Shown: positions 45,541-55,142, counted from the stretch's first letter. The stretch is 64,000 bases of DNA from Evansella halocellulosilytica (GCF_002335745.1 NZ_NIST01000001.1:3217295-3281294), one strand, 5' to 3'. Notes: generated from the letters alone by a model not told the origin. Made by a program: numbers and translations.

Positions 45541-45744
45541 TTATCCGAAAAAAACAACTGAGTGCCGATCAAATGCACGGCCGTTTACTAAAACTTTACT
45601 TTGATTCACATGCTCCATTCTACCAAATGCGAGTGTTTTATAAGATTTAAGACAAAATACTTCAACGGGCATTCCCATTTTAGTGTGGAAGTCAATATCT
45701 GCGTCGGTAACTAAAGAATGATTTTTCCATTTCAAAAATGTCAA
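45541..45744 (-). CDS. Small hypothetical protein (67 aa)
   Basis: Start placed at the TTG at 45744, about ten bases after AAGGAAGG; the in-frame ATG at 45753 is only one base from it. Soluble, with KNHSLVTDADIDFHTKMGMP and EVFCLKSYKTLAFGRMEHV. I do not recognise it. Codon use looks like the neighbours. Confidence 0.6.
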   Translation of the reverse strand: MTFLKWKNHSLVTDADIDFHTKMGMPVEVFCLKSYKTLAFGRMEHVNQSKVLVNGRAFDRHSVVFFG

Positions 45745-45913
45745 AAGAATCATCCCTTCCTTAAAGACTGAAAATTAAGAAATCTTAATTTATTATATCT
45801 TTTATAACTTTAATTTTCAATCAAGTTTTTCAAATTGGGCTTGTAAAAATAAATGCATATACATAATAACAAAATTAATTCGTCTTCATATACTGAAGGG
45901 AGAGGTGATTAAT

Positions 45914-46048
45914 ATGCAACAATCCGAAGGCGAATCAATTAATGGCTTATTATTCATTATAACGATTTTAATTTTCCTACTTTTATCTTTTGGATATGGA
46001 AGAAGTACAATACCAGAGGATACAGACAGAGCAGTACTATTTGGTTAG
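45914..46048 (+). CDS. Small one-helix membrane protein (44 aa)
   Basis: ATG after GGGAGAGGTG. Short polar N-terminus, one membrane helix (LLFIITILIFLLLSFGYG, residues 12-29) and a tail RSTIPEDTDRAVLFG. Family not recognised; the good ribosome site and clean frame argue for a real gene. Confidence 0.6.
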   Translation: MQQSEGESINGLLFIITILIFLLLSFGYGRSTIPEDTDRAVLFG

Positions 46049-46075
46049 GCAACAAAAATTAAGCAGGTGTGATTT

Positions 46076-46354
46076 ATGCCGCAAAATAAGAAAAAAAAAC
46101 CTCAAAAAGGTGACATTTTTAATGAATTGAGTTCTTTGACGCCTCAACAAATATTGGTTATTATTGGGCTGCTATCTAACGTATTGAACGTACAAGGTGT
46201 GTATGTAGATTTTGATCAGAATGTAGAAATATTGCTGAGAGGAAGTCTTAAAAATCAAATGAACTTACAACATCTGCTCGATCATTCACTTAAAGATATG
46301 GATGATCAAAAAATGAGAGAGTACATTGAATTAATAAAAAAAATGCAAAAATAA
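46076..46354 (+). CDS. Hypothetical protein (92 aa)
   Basis: Basic N-terminus (PQNKKKKPQKGDIFNEL), then helical and hydrophobic stretches (LTPQQILVIIGLLSNVLNVQ) and VDFDQNVEILLRGSLKNQM. AGCAGGTGTG precedes the ATG. It starts 27 bases after the 44-aa gene, so both may share a transcript. Family unknown. Confidence 0.65.
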   Translation: MPQNKKKKPQKGDIFNELSSLTPQQILVIIGLLSNVLNVQGVYVDFDQNVEILLRGSLKNQMNLQHLLDHSLKDMDDQKMREYIELIKKMQK

Positions 46355-46437
46355 GAACACACAAGCGACTACTGGCACTTAAAAACTATTCGATAAATAG
46401 ATCAGCTCGTGAATCGAAAATAGGACTAAAGAAATGA

Positions 46438-46458
46438 AGCAGCCATTTGGCTGTTTTT
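46438..46458 (+). terminator. Terminator after the small-gene pair
   Basis: CAGCC/GGCTG stem over ATTT with extra A-T and G-U pairs, followed by TTTTT. Confidence 0.65.
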
Positions 46459-46500
46459 ATCTTTATTTAAGTAATGATTGGAAGAATGAAACTAAAACCG

Positions 46501-46530
46501 TTGAAAGCGTTTTCAGAATTCGTTTATAAT
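46501..46530 (+). promoter_or_regulatory. Promoter with overlapping cre (CcpA) operator upstream of fhs
   Basis: TTGAAA (46501-46506) and TATAAT (46525-46530) are 18 bases apart. TGAAAGCGTTTTCA (46502-46515) fits the cre consensus TGWAANCGNTNWCA at every position and overlaps the -35, the arrangement expected for CcpA repression on preferred sugars. The promoter lies 210 bases before fhs with no gene between. Confidence 0.75.
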
Positions 46531-46740
46531 AGGTGGGGGTGAAGGGTGAAAGTTTAATTCTTATTATATGTGTGAATCTTCAAAGACATTTTTAAAATAA
46601 AAATGTAGAAATCGTACATACCTTTTAAAAACTGTTATACTTATATCGTTTGATCATCATTTTAGTGATGAATGATTAAGACAACTAAGATTCATCCTTT
46701 GTCATCGCTGAAAACATAGTATTGAAGGAGTGAATGAAGT

Positions 46741-48420
46741 TTGAAGAAAGTAAAATCAGATATTGAAATTGCACAAGAAGCAAAGATGGTACCTATTAAA
46801 AACATTGTTGAAAGTATGAGCTTAAATAATGATGAATGGGAGCCTTACGGTCATTATAAAGCAAAGCTTTCATTATCAGTTTTGGATCGATTAGAGGATA
46901 AGCCAGATGGGAAAGTTGTCCTTGTTACAGCAATTAACCCGACCCCAGCAGGTGAAGGTAAGTCTACAATGACTGTAGGGCTTGGACAAGCATTAAATAA
47001 AATCAACAAAAAAACAATGATTGCATTACGTGAACCTTCACTTGGCCCGACAATGGGTATTAAAGGGGGAGCTGCCGGAGGAGGCTATTCCCAAGTTGTT
47101 CCGATGGAAGATATTAATCTTCACTTTACTGGAGATATTCATGCAATCACAACTGCTCATAATGCTTTAGCGGCTATGCTTGATAACCATATTCATCGCG
47201 GCAATGAATTGAATATTGACGTACGTCGAATCTCTTGGAAGCGTGTTTTGGATATGAACGACCGAGCTTTAAGAAATGTCGTTGTCGGTTTAGGAGGACC
47301 TTTACAAGGTGTACCTCGTGAAGACGGATTTGATATTACTGTAGCTTCTGAAATCATGGCTATCCTTTGCTTAGCATCTAGTCTACAAGATTTAAAACAG
47401 CGGTTGTCTAAAATTGTTGTCGCATATACTGCGGATGAGACGCCTGTAACAGTAAAAGACTTAAAAGCTGAAGGAGCACTAACTTTACTTTTAAAAGAAG
47501 CGATAAAACCAAATCTTGTACAAACATTGGAAAATACACCAGCGCTGATTCATGGCGGGCCGTTTGCAAACATTGCTCATGGCTGTAACAGTGTAATAGC
47601 AACCAAAATGGCTTCTAAGCTTGCGGACTATGTCGTAACAGAAGCAGGTTTTGGTGCAGATTTAGGTGCTGAGAAATTCTTGGATATAAAAACGAGAGCT
47701 GGTAATATTGATCCGGATATTGTGGTCATTGTCGCGACAATCAGAGCGTTGAAAATGCATGGTGGAGTACCAAAAGATCAATTAAAAGAAGAAAATGTCA
47801 ATGCATTAAAATCAGGACTCGCGAATCTAGAAAAACATGTCGAAACCATCAGGCAATTTGGTTTACCTCATGTTGTTGCAATTAACCGATTTATTCATGA
47901 CTCTCAAGAAGAAATTGATACATTAACTGCTTGGTGTGAACAACAAGGCATAAACGTAGAGTTAGCTGATGTTTGGGAAAAAGGTGGTGAAGGCGGCGAA
48001 GCATTAGCTCACCGAGTTGTACAAGAAATTGAACCATCCGAGAAAAACTTTACACATACTTATGAGTTGAATACTTCTATTGAAGAAAAAATTGAAGCCA
48101 TTGCAAAGAAAGTGTACGGAGCTAAAGGAATAGAATTATCACCTCAAGCAAGGAAGCAGATCAGTACATTCGAAAAAAATGGCTGGGATCAACTTCCGGT
48201 ATGTATGGCGAAAACACAATATTCATTGTCTGATGATCCGTCAAAATTAGGAAGACCAACTGATTTTACAATTACTGTACGTGAATTAAAGCCTTCTGTA
48301 GGAGCAGGATTTATTGTAGCATTAACAGGGAATGTAATGACAATGCCTGGTTTACCAAAAGTTCCAGCAGCTGAAAAAATGGATGTTGATGTAAATGGAA
48401 AAGCTTTAGGTTTGTTCTAA
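46741..48420 (+). CDS. fhs: Formate--tetrahydrofolate ligase
   Basis: ATP-dependent activation of formate to 10-formyl-THF for one-carbon metabolism. 559 residues: nucleotide loop [87 protein letters not shown]. Starts with TTG at 46741, ten bases after AAGGAG; the ATG at 46734 is out of frame. B. subtilis 168 lacks this gene, so it is a local addition to the order. Confidence 0.96.
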   Translation: MKKVKSDIEIAQEAKMVPIKNIVESMSLNNDEWEPYGHYKAKLSLSVLDRLEDKPDGKVVLVTAINPTPAGEGKSTMTVGLGQALNKINKKTMIALREPSLGPTMGIKGGAAGGGYSQVVPMEDINLHFTGDIHAITTAHNALAAMLDNHIHRGNELNIDVRRISWKRVLDMNDRALRNVVVGLGGPLQGVPREDGFDITVASEIMAILCLASSLQDLKQRLSKIVVAYTADETPVTVKDLKAEGALTLLLKEAIKPNLVQTLENTPALIHGGPFANIAHGCNSVIATKMASKLADYVVTEAGFGADLGAEKFLDIKTRAGNIDPDIVVIVATIRALKMHGGVPKDQLKEENVNALKSGLANLEKHVETIRQFGLPHVVAINRFIHDSQEEIDTLTAWCEQQGINVELADVWEKGGEGGEALAHRVVQEIEPSEKNFTHTYELNTSIEEKIEAIAKKVYGAKGIELSPQARKQISTFEKNGWDQLPVCMAKTQYSLSDDPSKLGRPTDFTITVRELKPSVGAGFIVALTGNVMTMPGLPKVPAAEKMDVDVNGKALGLF

Positions 48421-48464
48421 TAAGTATAAGGCTGGGACAAAACTGTCTCATTAAAGCCAAATAA

Positions 48465-48506
48465 AGATTCCGATTATCGTGTTTGATAATCGGAATCTCC
48501 TTTTTT
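48465..48506 (+). terminator. Terminator after fhs
   Basis: AGATTCCGATTATC (48465-48478) pairs perfectly with GATAATCGGAATCT (48485-48498), then CCTTTTTT. Preceded by GGCTGGGACAAAAC (48431), a sequence typical of IS1182-type ends and also present at 58817. Confidence 0.9.
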
Positions 48507-48685
48507 GACCATCATCCTATCTAACACAGCAAAAACGCTATCATTTTCTTGAAGTTTATAGGCTAAATCCAAGGCAAAATGATTTGATTCATTTTAAAAT
48601 CTTTAAAAATAAGGATACCTCCGATTCTGTTATTGTACGGTGACTTTAACTTTATTAGGAGATATCCTTTTTGTGTAAACATTTA
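48507..48685 (-). pseudogene. Remnant of an IS1182-type element 5' end
   Basis: Its reverse complement reads AACAGAATCGGAGGTATCCT, then AATGAATCAAATCATTTTGC, CTTGGATTTAGCCTATAAAC and TTCAAGAAAATGATAGCG. These match, with small changes and frame breaks, the leader and first codons of the transposase at 62922. Only about 40 codons remain. Confidence 0.75.
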
Positions 48686-48719
48686 AAGCCTTTATCCGTT
48701 GAGAGTTCAAAATAACGAG

Positions 48720-48920
48720 ATGCCTGAGGGAAAAGAAAGAGCTTTCTCTTTTGCAACGAGTAACCACAGGAGCTTCATTGGGGGGATCCTCTCCCGATTA
48801 GCTGAAGCATTTTCCAAGGCAAAGAAGACACTATGAATACAAACGAAGTGCAGCACGAGTAAAATCACAATTGTGCTCTGGAGTGAAAGCGTCGGCCTAT
48901 AGCGATTTCGAATTCTATAA
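48720..48920 (+). repeat. Dispersed repeat family A, copy A4
   Basis: Begins CCTGAGGGAAAAGAAAGAGC, continues GCAACGAGTAACCACAGGAG, then core GGCAAAGAAGACACTATGAA, CAAACGAAGTGCAGCACGAG and ends TAGCGATTTCGAATTCT, followed by GGGCGAAATGAAAACCGCCC. It stands next to the remnant at 48507-48685 in the same relation as copy A5 to the IS at 62863. Confidence 0.75.
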
Positions 48921-49033
48921 AGGGCGAAATGAAAACCGCCCGTTTCACTGTCGATAGTTATTGAAATTGTCATTATGCAAATGAGAAACATATACCGGAT
49001 GTTGAATATAATTTCAATAAAGGTAGGAGGGAT

Positions 49034-49408
49034 ATGATGAACACATTATTCAAACGATCATTCCTTGCTGTCATATTCGGAGTCATTTTTTTTATATTAA
49101 GCAATAGAATTAGTGAGCTTTTACCTTACAACTCGAATACCATCCTTCATAACCTCGTCTTTGAGCCATTTTCATTATTCATTACCATTTTGTTCTTTAT
49201 TGGTAGCTTTTTATTATTATCCAGACTCATTTTTTATTTGTCCTTTTCTACAGTAACAAGATTGGAGCAATTCTTATATTTATGTATGTTGATCGGTAGT
49301 ATAATAATATATCAGTGGTTACTTATTTGTCTGATATCGATATCACTCATCTATTTGTATTTTGATGTTCACCAATATAATAAAAAATGTAAACGTTTAA
49401 AGAGGTAA
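49034..49408 (+). CDS. Hypothetical integral membrane protein
   Basis: 124 residues with about four hydrophobic segments (SFLAVIFGVIFFILSN, LFITILFFIGSFLLLSRL, FLYLCMLIGSIIIYQWLL) and a basic tail (KKCKRLKR). GGAGGG precedes the ATG. Very rich in Ile, Leu, Phe; no family recognised. Confidence 0.65.
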   Translation: MMNTLFKRSFLAVIFGVIFFILSNRISELLPYNSNTILHNLVFEPFSLFITILFFIGSFLLLSRLIFYLSFSTVTRLEQFLYLCMLIGSIIIYQWLLICLISISLIYLYFDVHQYNKKCKRLKR

Positions 49409-49501
49409 GACAATTTAATTAGGCGATGCATCGTTTTACACTTGAGGTGAAATCATCTATAATATGTCAAATAATCAAAACGAGAAAAGTAGGTGGAGTA
49501 A

Positions 49502-50407
49502 TTGAGTGCCGGTAAAGGGAAGTATAACATAAAGGCTGTTTCAACAATGCTTGGCATTCAACCGGGAACATTAAGGGCATGGGAAAGAAGGTACAGTATC
49601 ATCGATCCTGTCCGAAACGAAGTTGGTCACCGCTTATATACAGAAGAACACATATCAGTATTGAAATGGTTAATGAATAAAATAAATAAGGGATTTACGA
49701 TCGGACAAGCTGTAGGGTTATTGGAAAGAGACGAGATCATAGAGAGAGTTCAAGAAGATCAACCTAGCCATAATTACATAGAAACATTGCGCAAGGATCT
49801 TTTAGGGGCACTATTATCATTTAACGAGTATGAAAGTAATCAACTTCTCGACCGAGCTTTCGCGATATTTACTGTTGAAAAAGTTGTGGTGGATATATTA
49901 GGGGATATTTTAGTTAATGTTGAAGATATGTTGAAATCAAAACAAATTACAACGGCTCATGAACATTTTGTTTCTTCTTACATACGCACGAAGATAGGTA
50001 ATATTCTCCACAGTCTTTCAGTTGAAGGAATCCTTCCTAAAGTCGTTTGTGTTTGTGCACCTAATGAACAAAATGAACTAGGGTTACTCATGTTCACATT
50101 ATTTCTTAAACGAAAAGGATTTGAAACTGTTTTTCTCGGTGGTGGTATTCCTAAAGAGGATCTCTTTATAGTATTAAAGGAAATCGAACCTAAATATTTA
50201 TTTCTTTCTTGTACAGTTGAAGAAAACTTGTCAGGGGCGTTTCGGGTAGCAAATGAGATTCAAAAGTATTTTAACGATGAAATAAAAGTTGGTATTGGCG
50301 GCGATTCCACTGAAAGTTTGTCGAAATCGACACGTATGAAGTATCAAGGTTTGCTTGTAGGAAACAGTGTAGAAGAATGGTTTTCATGGTTAAAAAATCA
50401 TGTATAA
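49502..50407 (+). CDS. MerR-type regulator with B12-binding-like domain
   Basis: 301 residues. N-terminal MerR winged helix (YNIKAVSTMLGIQPGTLRAW, ERRYSIIDPVRNEVGHRLY), middle helical cap, C-terminal cobalamin-binding-like Rossmann part (VVCVCAPNEQNELGLLMFTL, FLGGGIPKEDLFIVLKEIEP, KVGIGGDS). CarH/LitR proteins carry ExHxxG for the lower axial histidine; the equivalent here reads EQNELG, with Asn instead of His. TTG start after AGGTGGAG. Confidence 0.85.
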   Translation: MSAGKGKYNIKAVSTMLGIQPGTLRAWERRYSIIDPVRNEVGHRLYTEEHISVLKWLMNKINKGFTIGQAVGLLERDEIIERVQEDQPSHNYIETLRKDLLGALLSFNEYESNQLLDRAFAIFTVEKVVVDILGDILVNVEDMLKSKQITTAHEHFVSSYIRTKIGNILHSLSVEGILPKVVCVCAPNEQNELGLLMFTLFLKRKGFETVFLGGGIPKEDLFIVLKEIEPKYLFLSCTVEENLSGAFRVANEIQKYFNDEIKVGIGGDSTESLSKSTRMKYQGLLVGNSVEEWFSWLKNHV

Positions 50408-50529
50408 AATTAAAAAAAATGTTGGGCATACGGTCGAACCAAAAATACATTGCTCTCATACGTTAACAATAAACAACGTCATGTATAGAACTGATGAAAT
50501 AGCCGTGGCGTCAACAAGGAGGTTCGACT

Positions 50530-51111
50530 ATGCGCTTGGAGCGTTTGTCTTATGATAAAATAAAAATTTTTTTAACATTTGAAGACCTCCATGAAAGAGG
50601 AATTTCAAAAGAAGAAATTTTGATGGACGTCCCAAAAGTTCACGACTTGTTCCGAGATATGATCTCTGAGGCGAGTGTTGAACTTGGATTTGAAGCAGAC
50701 GGACCCGTAATAGTAGAAGTGTTTTCATTACCATCCCAAGGAATGGTCGTAATCGTTACAAAATCCGATGATTTAGAAGAGACATTTGATGATTCATTTA
50801 TGGAATTGCAAGTCTCAGTCGATTTAAATGAAATACTTATCTTCTCTTTTGAAACTTTTGAAGATGTTATTCAATTATCAAAAACATTAAATCGTTCAAA
50901 TATACAAAGTGGTGAATTGTACTTTTACAAAGGTGCTTATTACTTAAGTTTTGATGAAGACGAAGAATGGCCGCTTGATTTTGAAGATTTCATTTCAATT
51001 ATTTTAGAGTATGGCGATAGTTCTACCGTAGCACCACTCATCTTGCAAGAGTATGGGAAGACGATTATCGAGCGAAATGCGATAAAAAAAATCATCAACT
51101 ATTTTTCATGA
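50530..51111 (+). CDS. mecB: Adaptor protein MecB/YpbH (MecA family)
   Basis: Substrate adaptor for the ClpC unfoldase. 193 residues: N-terminal substrate domain (MRLERLSYDKIKIFLTFEDL), acidic middle (SDDLEETFDDSF), C-terminal ClpC-binding domain (SGELYFYKGAYYLSFDEDEE, LILQEYGKTIIERNAI). The 193-residue length and position before gudB favour YpbH over MecA. AAGGAGG precedes the start. Confidence 0.9.
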   Translation: MRLERLSYDKIKIFLTFEDLHERGISKEEILMDVPKVHDLFRDMISEASVELGFEADGPVIVEVFSLPSQGMVVIVTKSDDLEETFDDSFMELQVSVDLNEILIFSFETFEDVIQLSKTLNRSNIQSGELYFYKGAYYLSFDEDEEWPLDFEDFISIILEYGDSSTVAPLILQEYGKTIIERNAIKKIINYFS

Positions 51112-51136
51112 AACTCCAATAATATTGGGGTTTTTT
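51112..51136 (+). terminator. Terminator after mecB
   Basis: AACTCCAAT (51112-51120) pairs with ATTGGGGTT (51124-51132) over AAT, with a T run. Confidence 0.8.
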
Positions 51137-51285
51137 ACTGTTCATAAAAAAAAGAAAAAATTTCTCGAAAAAACAGAAACAATAGTGGAAAATTCCTATT
51201 ATTTTCTTTATAGTTATAATTAGAAGGTTATTAAATTATTCACTCCATATTGTAATAATGTACACACGACGCAGAGGTGAAATCG

Positions 51286-52581
51286 ATGGATTCTAATGAA
51301 AATTTAGGTCAAGAAGAGCAAGAAGAGAAAGAAAAACAAGTTAAAACGCAAAATGTACTTGAATCGACTCGAACAGTGATAAAACGTGCGTTAGATAAAC
51401 TTGGATATCCTGATGAAGTATATGAATTGATGAAAGAACCTCTAAGGATGATGACCGTTCGAATACCAGTAAGAATGGATGATGGTTCTATAAAAATATT
51501 TACCGGTTATAGGGCGCAACATAATGATGCCGTAGGACCAACTAAGGGGGGCGTTCGTTTTCATCCAGATGTATCAGAAACAGAAGTGAAAGCGCTCTCA
51601 ATTTGGATGAGTTTAAAAGCAGGCATTGTCGACTTGCCGTATGGCGGAGGAAAAGGCGGGATCGTTTGTGATCCTAGGGAAATGTCTTTTCCTGAATTAG
51701 AAAGATTGAGTCGAGGTTACGTTAGAGCAATCAGTCAAATTGTTGGCCCTACAAAAGATATACCTGCCCCTGATGTATTTACGAACTCACAAATTATGGC
51801 ATGGATGATGGATGAATATAGTCGAATGAAAGAATTTGATTCACCAGGTTTTATTACGGGCAAACCAATTGTTTTAGGCGGTTCACATGGAAGAGAATCC
51901 GCGACAGCAAAAGGTGTTACAATTAGTATTAGAGAAGCAGCAAAGAAAAAAGGTATAAATTTAGAAGGGGCACGTATTGTTATTCAAGGGTTCGGAAATG
52001 CTGGAAGTTTCCTAGCTAAATTTATGCACGATGCTGGTGCAAAAGTCGTCGGAATATCCGATGTATACGGTGGACTGCATGACCCAGATGGATTAGACAT
52101 AGATTACCTATTAGATCGTCGTGACAGTTTTGGTACAGTAACGAAGCTTTTTAAAGATACGATTTCTAATGAAGAATTATTAGAACTTGATTGTGATATA
52201 TTAGTTCCTGCCGCTATTGAAAATCAAATTACAAAATATAATGCAGATAATATTAAAGCAGATATCATTGTCGAAGCTGCTAATGGGCCAACGACAATAG
52301 AGGCCACTAAATTACTAAGTGACAGAGGCGTTTTACTCGTTCCAGATGTATTAGCAAGCTCAGGCGGTGTAACGGTATCCTATTTTGAATGGGTACAAAA
52401 CAACCAAGGTTACTATTGGACTGAAGAAGAAGTTGAAGAACGACTCGAAAAAGTAATGGTTTCTGCATTTGAAAACGTATATCGATTATCAACTACTCGT
52501 GGAGTTGATATGAGATTAGCTGCATATATGGTAGGGGTAAGAAAAATGTCAGAAGCCAGTCGATTCCGTGGCTGGATTTAA
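51286..52581 (+). CDS. gudB: NAD-specific glutamate dehydrogenase
   Basis: Oxidises glutamate to 2-oxoglutarate and ammonia. 431 residues: KGGVRFHPDVSETEVKAL, MSLKAGIVDLPYGGGKGG (substrate lysines), GPTKDIPAPDV, Rossmann GFGNAGSFLAKFMHDAGA and VLASSGGVTVSYFEWVQN. ATG 51286 follows GAGGTG. Position after mecB supports gudB rather than rocG. The segment that is duplicated in the cryptic B. subtilis 168 allele shows no duplication here. Confidence 0.94.
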   Translation: MDSNENLGQEEQEEKEKQVKTQNVLESTRTVIKRALDKLGYPDEVYELMKEPLRMMTVRIPVRMDDGSIKIFTGYRAQHNDAVGPTKGGVRFHPDVSETEVKALSIWMSLKAGIVDLPYGGGKGGIVCDPREMSFPELERLSRGYVRAISQIVGPTKDIPAPDVFTNSQIMAWMMDEYSRMKEFDSPGFITGKPIVLGGSHGRESATAKGVTISIREAAKKKGINLEGARIVIQGFGNAGSFLAKFMHDAGAKVVGISDVYGGLHDPDGLDIDYLLDRRDSFGTVTKLFKDTISNEELLELDCDILVPAAIENQITKYNADNIKADIIVEAANGPTTIEATKLLSDRGVLLVPDVLASSGGVTVSYFEWVQNNQGYYWTEEEVEERLEKVMVSAFENVYRLSTTRGVDMRLAAYMVGVRKMSEASRFRGWI

Positions 52582-52614
52582 TATAAAAAAAACGTTAAAA
52601 TATGTATGTTCAAG

Positions 52615-52650
52615 GTTCCCTTTCCCTGTTTTGGTGAAAGGGAATCTTTA
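52615..52650 (+). terminator. Terminator after gudB
   Basis: TTCCCTTTC and GAAAGGGAA pair over CCTGTTTTGGT, followed by TCTTTATT. Confidence 0.7.
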
Positions 52651-52741
52651 TTACATGCTAATCGCTAAGTTATTTTCACAAATTTATATGTGAGAATTCA
52701 TGTTATGAATATTCATTGAGTAGTAAATGAGGTGTCAAAAT

Positions 52742-53731
52742 ATGCAACATGAAGAAGCAATTATTATAGGCGGAGGGCCATGTGGATTAGCTGCTGCAAT
52801 TTCACTTCAAGAAATCGGTGTTTCTCCACTCATCATTGAAAAAGGAAATATCGTAAATGCAATTTATCATTATCCAACCCACCAGCAATTTTTTAGCACG
52901 AGTGAAAAGTTGGCAATTGGCAATATCCCTTTTTATAGTACCGAACGAAAACCGAAACGAAATGAAGCACTCGTATATTATCGTGAAGTAGCGAAACAAA
53001 AAAAAATGAAGGTTTATGCATATGAGACTGTTAATGCAGTAGAGAAGAATCAAGACGGAACATTTACAATATTATCAGAAAAAAACGGAGGGATCGTGAA
53101 AAAATATAATACTCCCTATATTATCGTTGCAACCGGGTATTATGACTCCCCAAATATGATGGGGATAAAAGGTGAAGAACTTCCCCACGTTTTTCATTAC
53201 TTTAAAGAAGCTCACCCGTTTTACAACCAAAAGGTGGCGATTATTGGTGGAAAAAATTCAGCTGTGGATGCTGCACTTGAATTAGAAAAAGCAGGAGCAG
53301 AAGTTTCTGTATATTATCGAGGACAAGAGTACTCTAAAAGCATTAAGCCTTGGATTTTACCGGAGTTTGAAGGTCTTGTGAAAAATAAAAAGATTAATAT
53401 GCATTTTAATACGACAGTAACCGAAATTACGAATGATACAGTTCTATTGAATAAAAATGGGGAGCGAGTAGAGGAAAATGCAAATTTTGTCTTTGCTATG
53501 ACTGGATATCATCCAGACCATTCCTTTATAGAAAGTATGGGTGTTCAAATCGATAAAGAGACAGGGAGACCTTTGTATAACAAAGAGACAATGGAAACAA
53601 ACGAAAAGAATATATATATAGCAGGTGTGATTGCAGCTGGAAACAACGCGAATGAAATCTTTATAGAAAATGGTAGATGGCACGGGCAGCAAATTGCAGA
53701 GGATATCGCAAGAAAAAAGCGTAGAGAATAA
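52742..53731 (+). CDS. ypdA: Bacillithiol disulfide reductase YpdA (Bdr)
   Basis: FAD/NADPH oxidoreductase that regenerates bacillithiol from its disulfide. 329 residues: FAD loop IIIGGGPCGLAAAISLQEIG, second loop VAIIGGKNSAVDAALELEKA and the C-terminal AGVIAAGNNANEIFIENGR. No CxxC redox pair, as expected for this family, with the conserved cysteine in GGPCG. ATG 52742 follows GAGGTG. Confidence 0.93.
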   Translation: MQHEEAIIIGGGPCGLAAAISLQEIGVSPLIIEKGNIVNAIYHYPTHQQFFSTSEKLAIGNIPFYSTERKPKRNEALVYYREVAKQKKMKVYAYETVNAVEKNQDGTFTILSEKNGGIVKKYNTPYIIVATGYYDSPNMMGIKGEELPHVFHYFKEAHPFYNQKVAIIGGKNSAVDAALELEKAGAEVSVYYRGQEYSKSIKPWILPEFEGLVKNKKINMHFNTTVTEITNDTVLLNKNGERVEENANFVFAMTGYHPDHSFIESMGVQIDKETGRPLYNKETMETNEKNIYIAGVIAAGNNANEIFIENGRWHGQQIAEDIARKKRRE

Positions 53732-53747
53732 TCTCATACGCTTTTTT
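53713..53747 (+). terminator. Terminator overlapping the ypdA stop
   Basis: AAAAAAGCGTAGAGA pairs with TCTCATACGCTTTTTT (one bulged A) over ATAA; the distal arm is the T run. The ypdA stop lies in the loop region. Confidence 0.85.
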
Positions 53748-53797
53748 GCTAAGTAAGAAAGTATAAAATTTCAATCTCTCGATTGCTGTTTAGATTA

Positions 53798-54057
53798 GCA
53801 GGCACGAGCGTTTCCTACACGAGCTTCCACACGGATGTGGTGACTTCGGTGTTCCTGCAGGACGCGGGGGTTTTAGCCGAAGGTCTTATCTTACGAGTGT
53901 CTCGACGGACAGGACGTCCTGATGCCGGGCATGCCACAGTACATGGCGTATTGCCCGGTTGACGGATCTAGCTTCAAAGTGATACTAGAAGAGGGAGAGA
54001 CAACAGTTTTCGGCTCGAAGTCGCTTCGCCGATAGACGGGCGCCTTGCGTTTTGTTC
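53798..54057 (+). repeat. Dispersed repeat family B, copy B2 (longest)
   Basis: Blocks in order: GCACGAGCGTTTCCTACACG, AGCTTCCACACGGATGTGGT, GACTTCGGTGTTCCTGCAGG, ACAGGACGTCCTGATGCCGG, GGCGTATTGCCCGGTTGACG, GATCTAGCTTCAAAGTGATA, and CGATAGACGGGCGCCTTGCG. The second half matches copy B1, the first half copies B3 and B4. It separates the convergent ypdA and ansA. Confidence 0.8.
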
Positions 54058-54058
54058 C

Positions 54059-55027
54059 TTATTGTTGAAATATTTTTTGTAATTCTTGAACGTCTCTTGT
54101 CCTTTCAAGTGCAACCATTAATTTAATTCTTGCCTTTTGACCGTTTATCCCGTTAGTAAAAATAACTCCCATATCCTTTAGTTGTTTTCCTCCTCCTTCA
54201 TACCCGTATATATCTTGGACAATTCCGTTGAAACACCTAGAAACTAGCACTACCGGTATATTTCGATCAATTAATTTCTTTAAAGGTTTTATTGTTTCAG
54301 GAGGGAGGTTGCCTTGTCCTAATGCTTCTACAACTAAGCCATCTAAGTGAATGTTACATAATGCATTTATAATATCACTTTCCATACCAGCTACTGCTTT
54401 TAATAAAAGTACTTTATGATGAAGTTCCTCTACTTTAAATTGATCGCGTTGAGTAGGAGAATGGTGGAAAAAAACTCCCCGTTTCGTAACGATCCCAATC
54501 GGCCCATATTGAGGACTTTGGAATGTCGCAATATTACTAGTATGTGTTTTCGTTGCGTTTTTTGCTGTATGAATTTCATCGTTTAATACGACTAATACTC
54601 CTTTATCGATGGCTGAATCGCTCATCGCTGTATGAATGGAGGAAATTAAGTTGTGTGGACCGTCTGAACCTAATTCATTACTAGATCTCATTGCACCTGT
54701 AATGACGACCGGTTTATTTGATTGTACGGTTAAATCTAAAAAATAAGCAGTCTCTTCTAATGTGTCTGTTCCATGAGTAATAACGACTCCGTCATATCCT
54801 TGATCCATTAAACAGTAATCAATTCGCTTAGATAAAGTAATCATGTGTGAAGGAGTTATATGTGGAGAAGGGACATTTAAAAAGTCTTCCACATCTATAT
54901 GAACAGCTTGAATATTCATAATTGTTTCATGTAATGGGTTTTCTAAATTTGGTTTTACTGCACCTGTTTGACGATCTTCACTCATTGCAATTGTACCGCC
55001 AGTATGAATAATTAATATTTTCTTCAT
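54059..55027 (-). CDS. ansA: L-asparaginase (type I, AnsA)
   Basis: Hydrolyses asparagine to aspartate and ammonia in the cytoplasm. 322 residues with the two threonine signatures ILIIHTGGTIAMSEDRQTGA and VITHGTDTLEETAYFLDLTV, and GAMRSSNELGSDGPHNL. No signal peptide. ATG 55027 follows AGGAGG; the frame is open to 55057. Confidence 0.94.
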   Translation of the reverse strand: MKKILIIHTGGTIAMSEDRQTGAVKPNLENPLHETIMNIQAVHIDVEDFLNVPSPHITPSHMITLSKRIDYCLMDQGYDGVVITHGTDTLEETAYFLDLTVQSNKPVVITGAMRSSNELGSDGPHNLISSIHTAMSDSAIDKGVLVVLNDEIHTAKNATKTHTSNIATFQSPQYGPIGIVTKRGVFFHHSPTQRDQFKVEELHHKVLLLKAVAGMESDIINALCNIHLDGLVVEALGQGNLPPETIKPLKKLIDRNIPVVLVSRCFNGIVQDIYGYEGGGKQLKDMGVIFTNGINGQKARIKLMVALERTRDVQELQKIFQQ

Positions 55028-55142
55028 TAAAAAAACCTCCTGTATTCCATCAATCAAAAAAATTTATTGAACTTTAGTCAATCATTCCATAACATTAAAG
55101 TATCATGGAATGTAAAAAATGAACAGGAAGGCGATGGCCATC

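Noticed and set aside
51466-51700. Possible tandem duplication in gudB as in the cryptic allele of laboratory B. subtilis
   Set aside because: The coding sequence runs through this region without a repeated triplet set, so the enzyme should be active.
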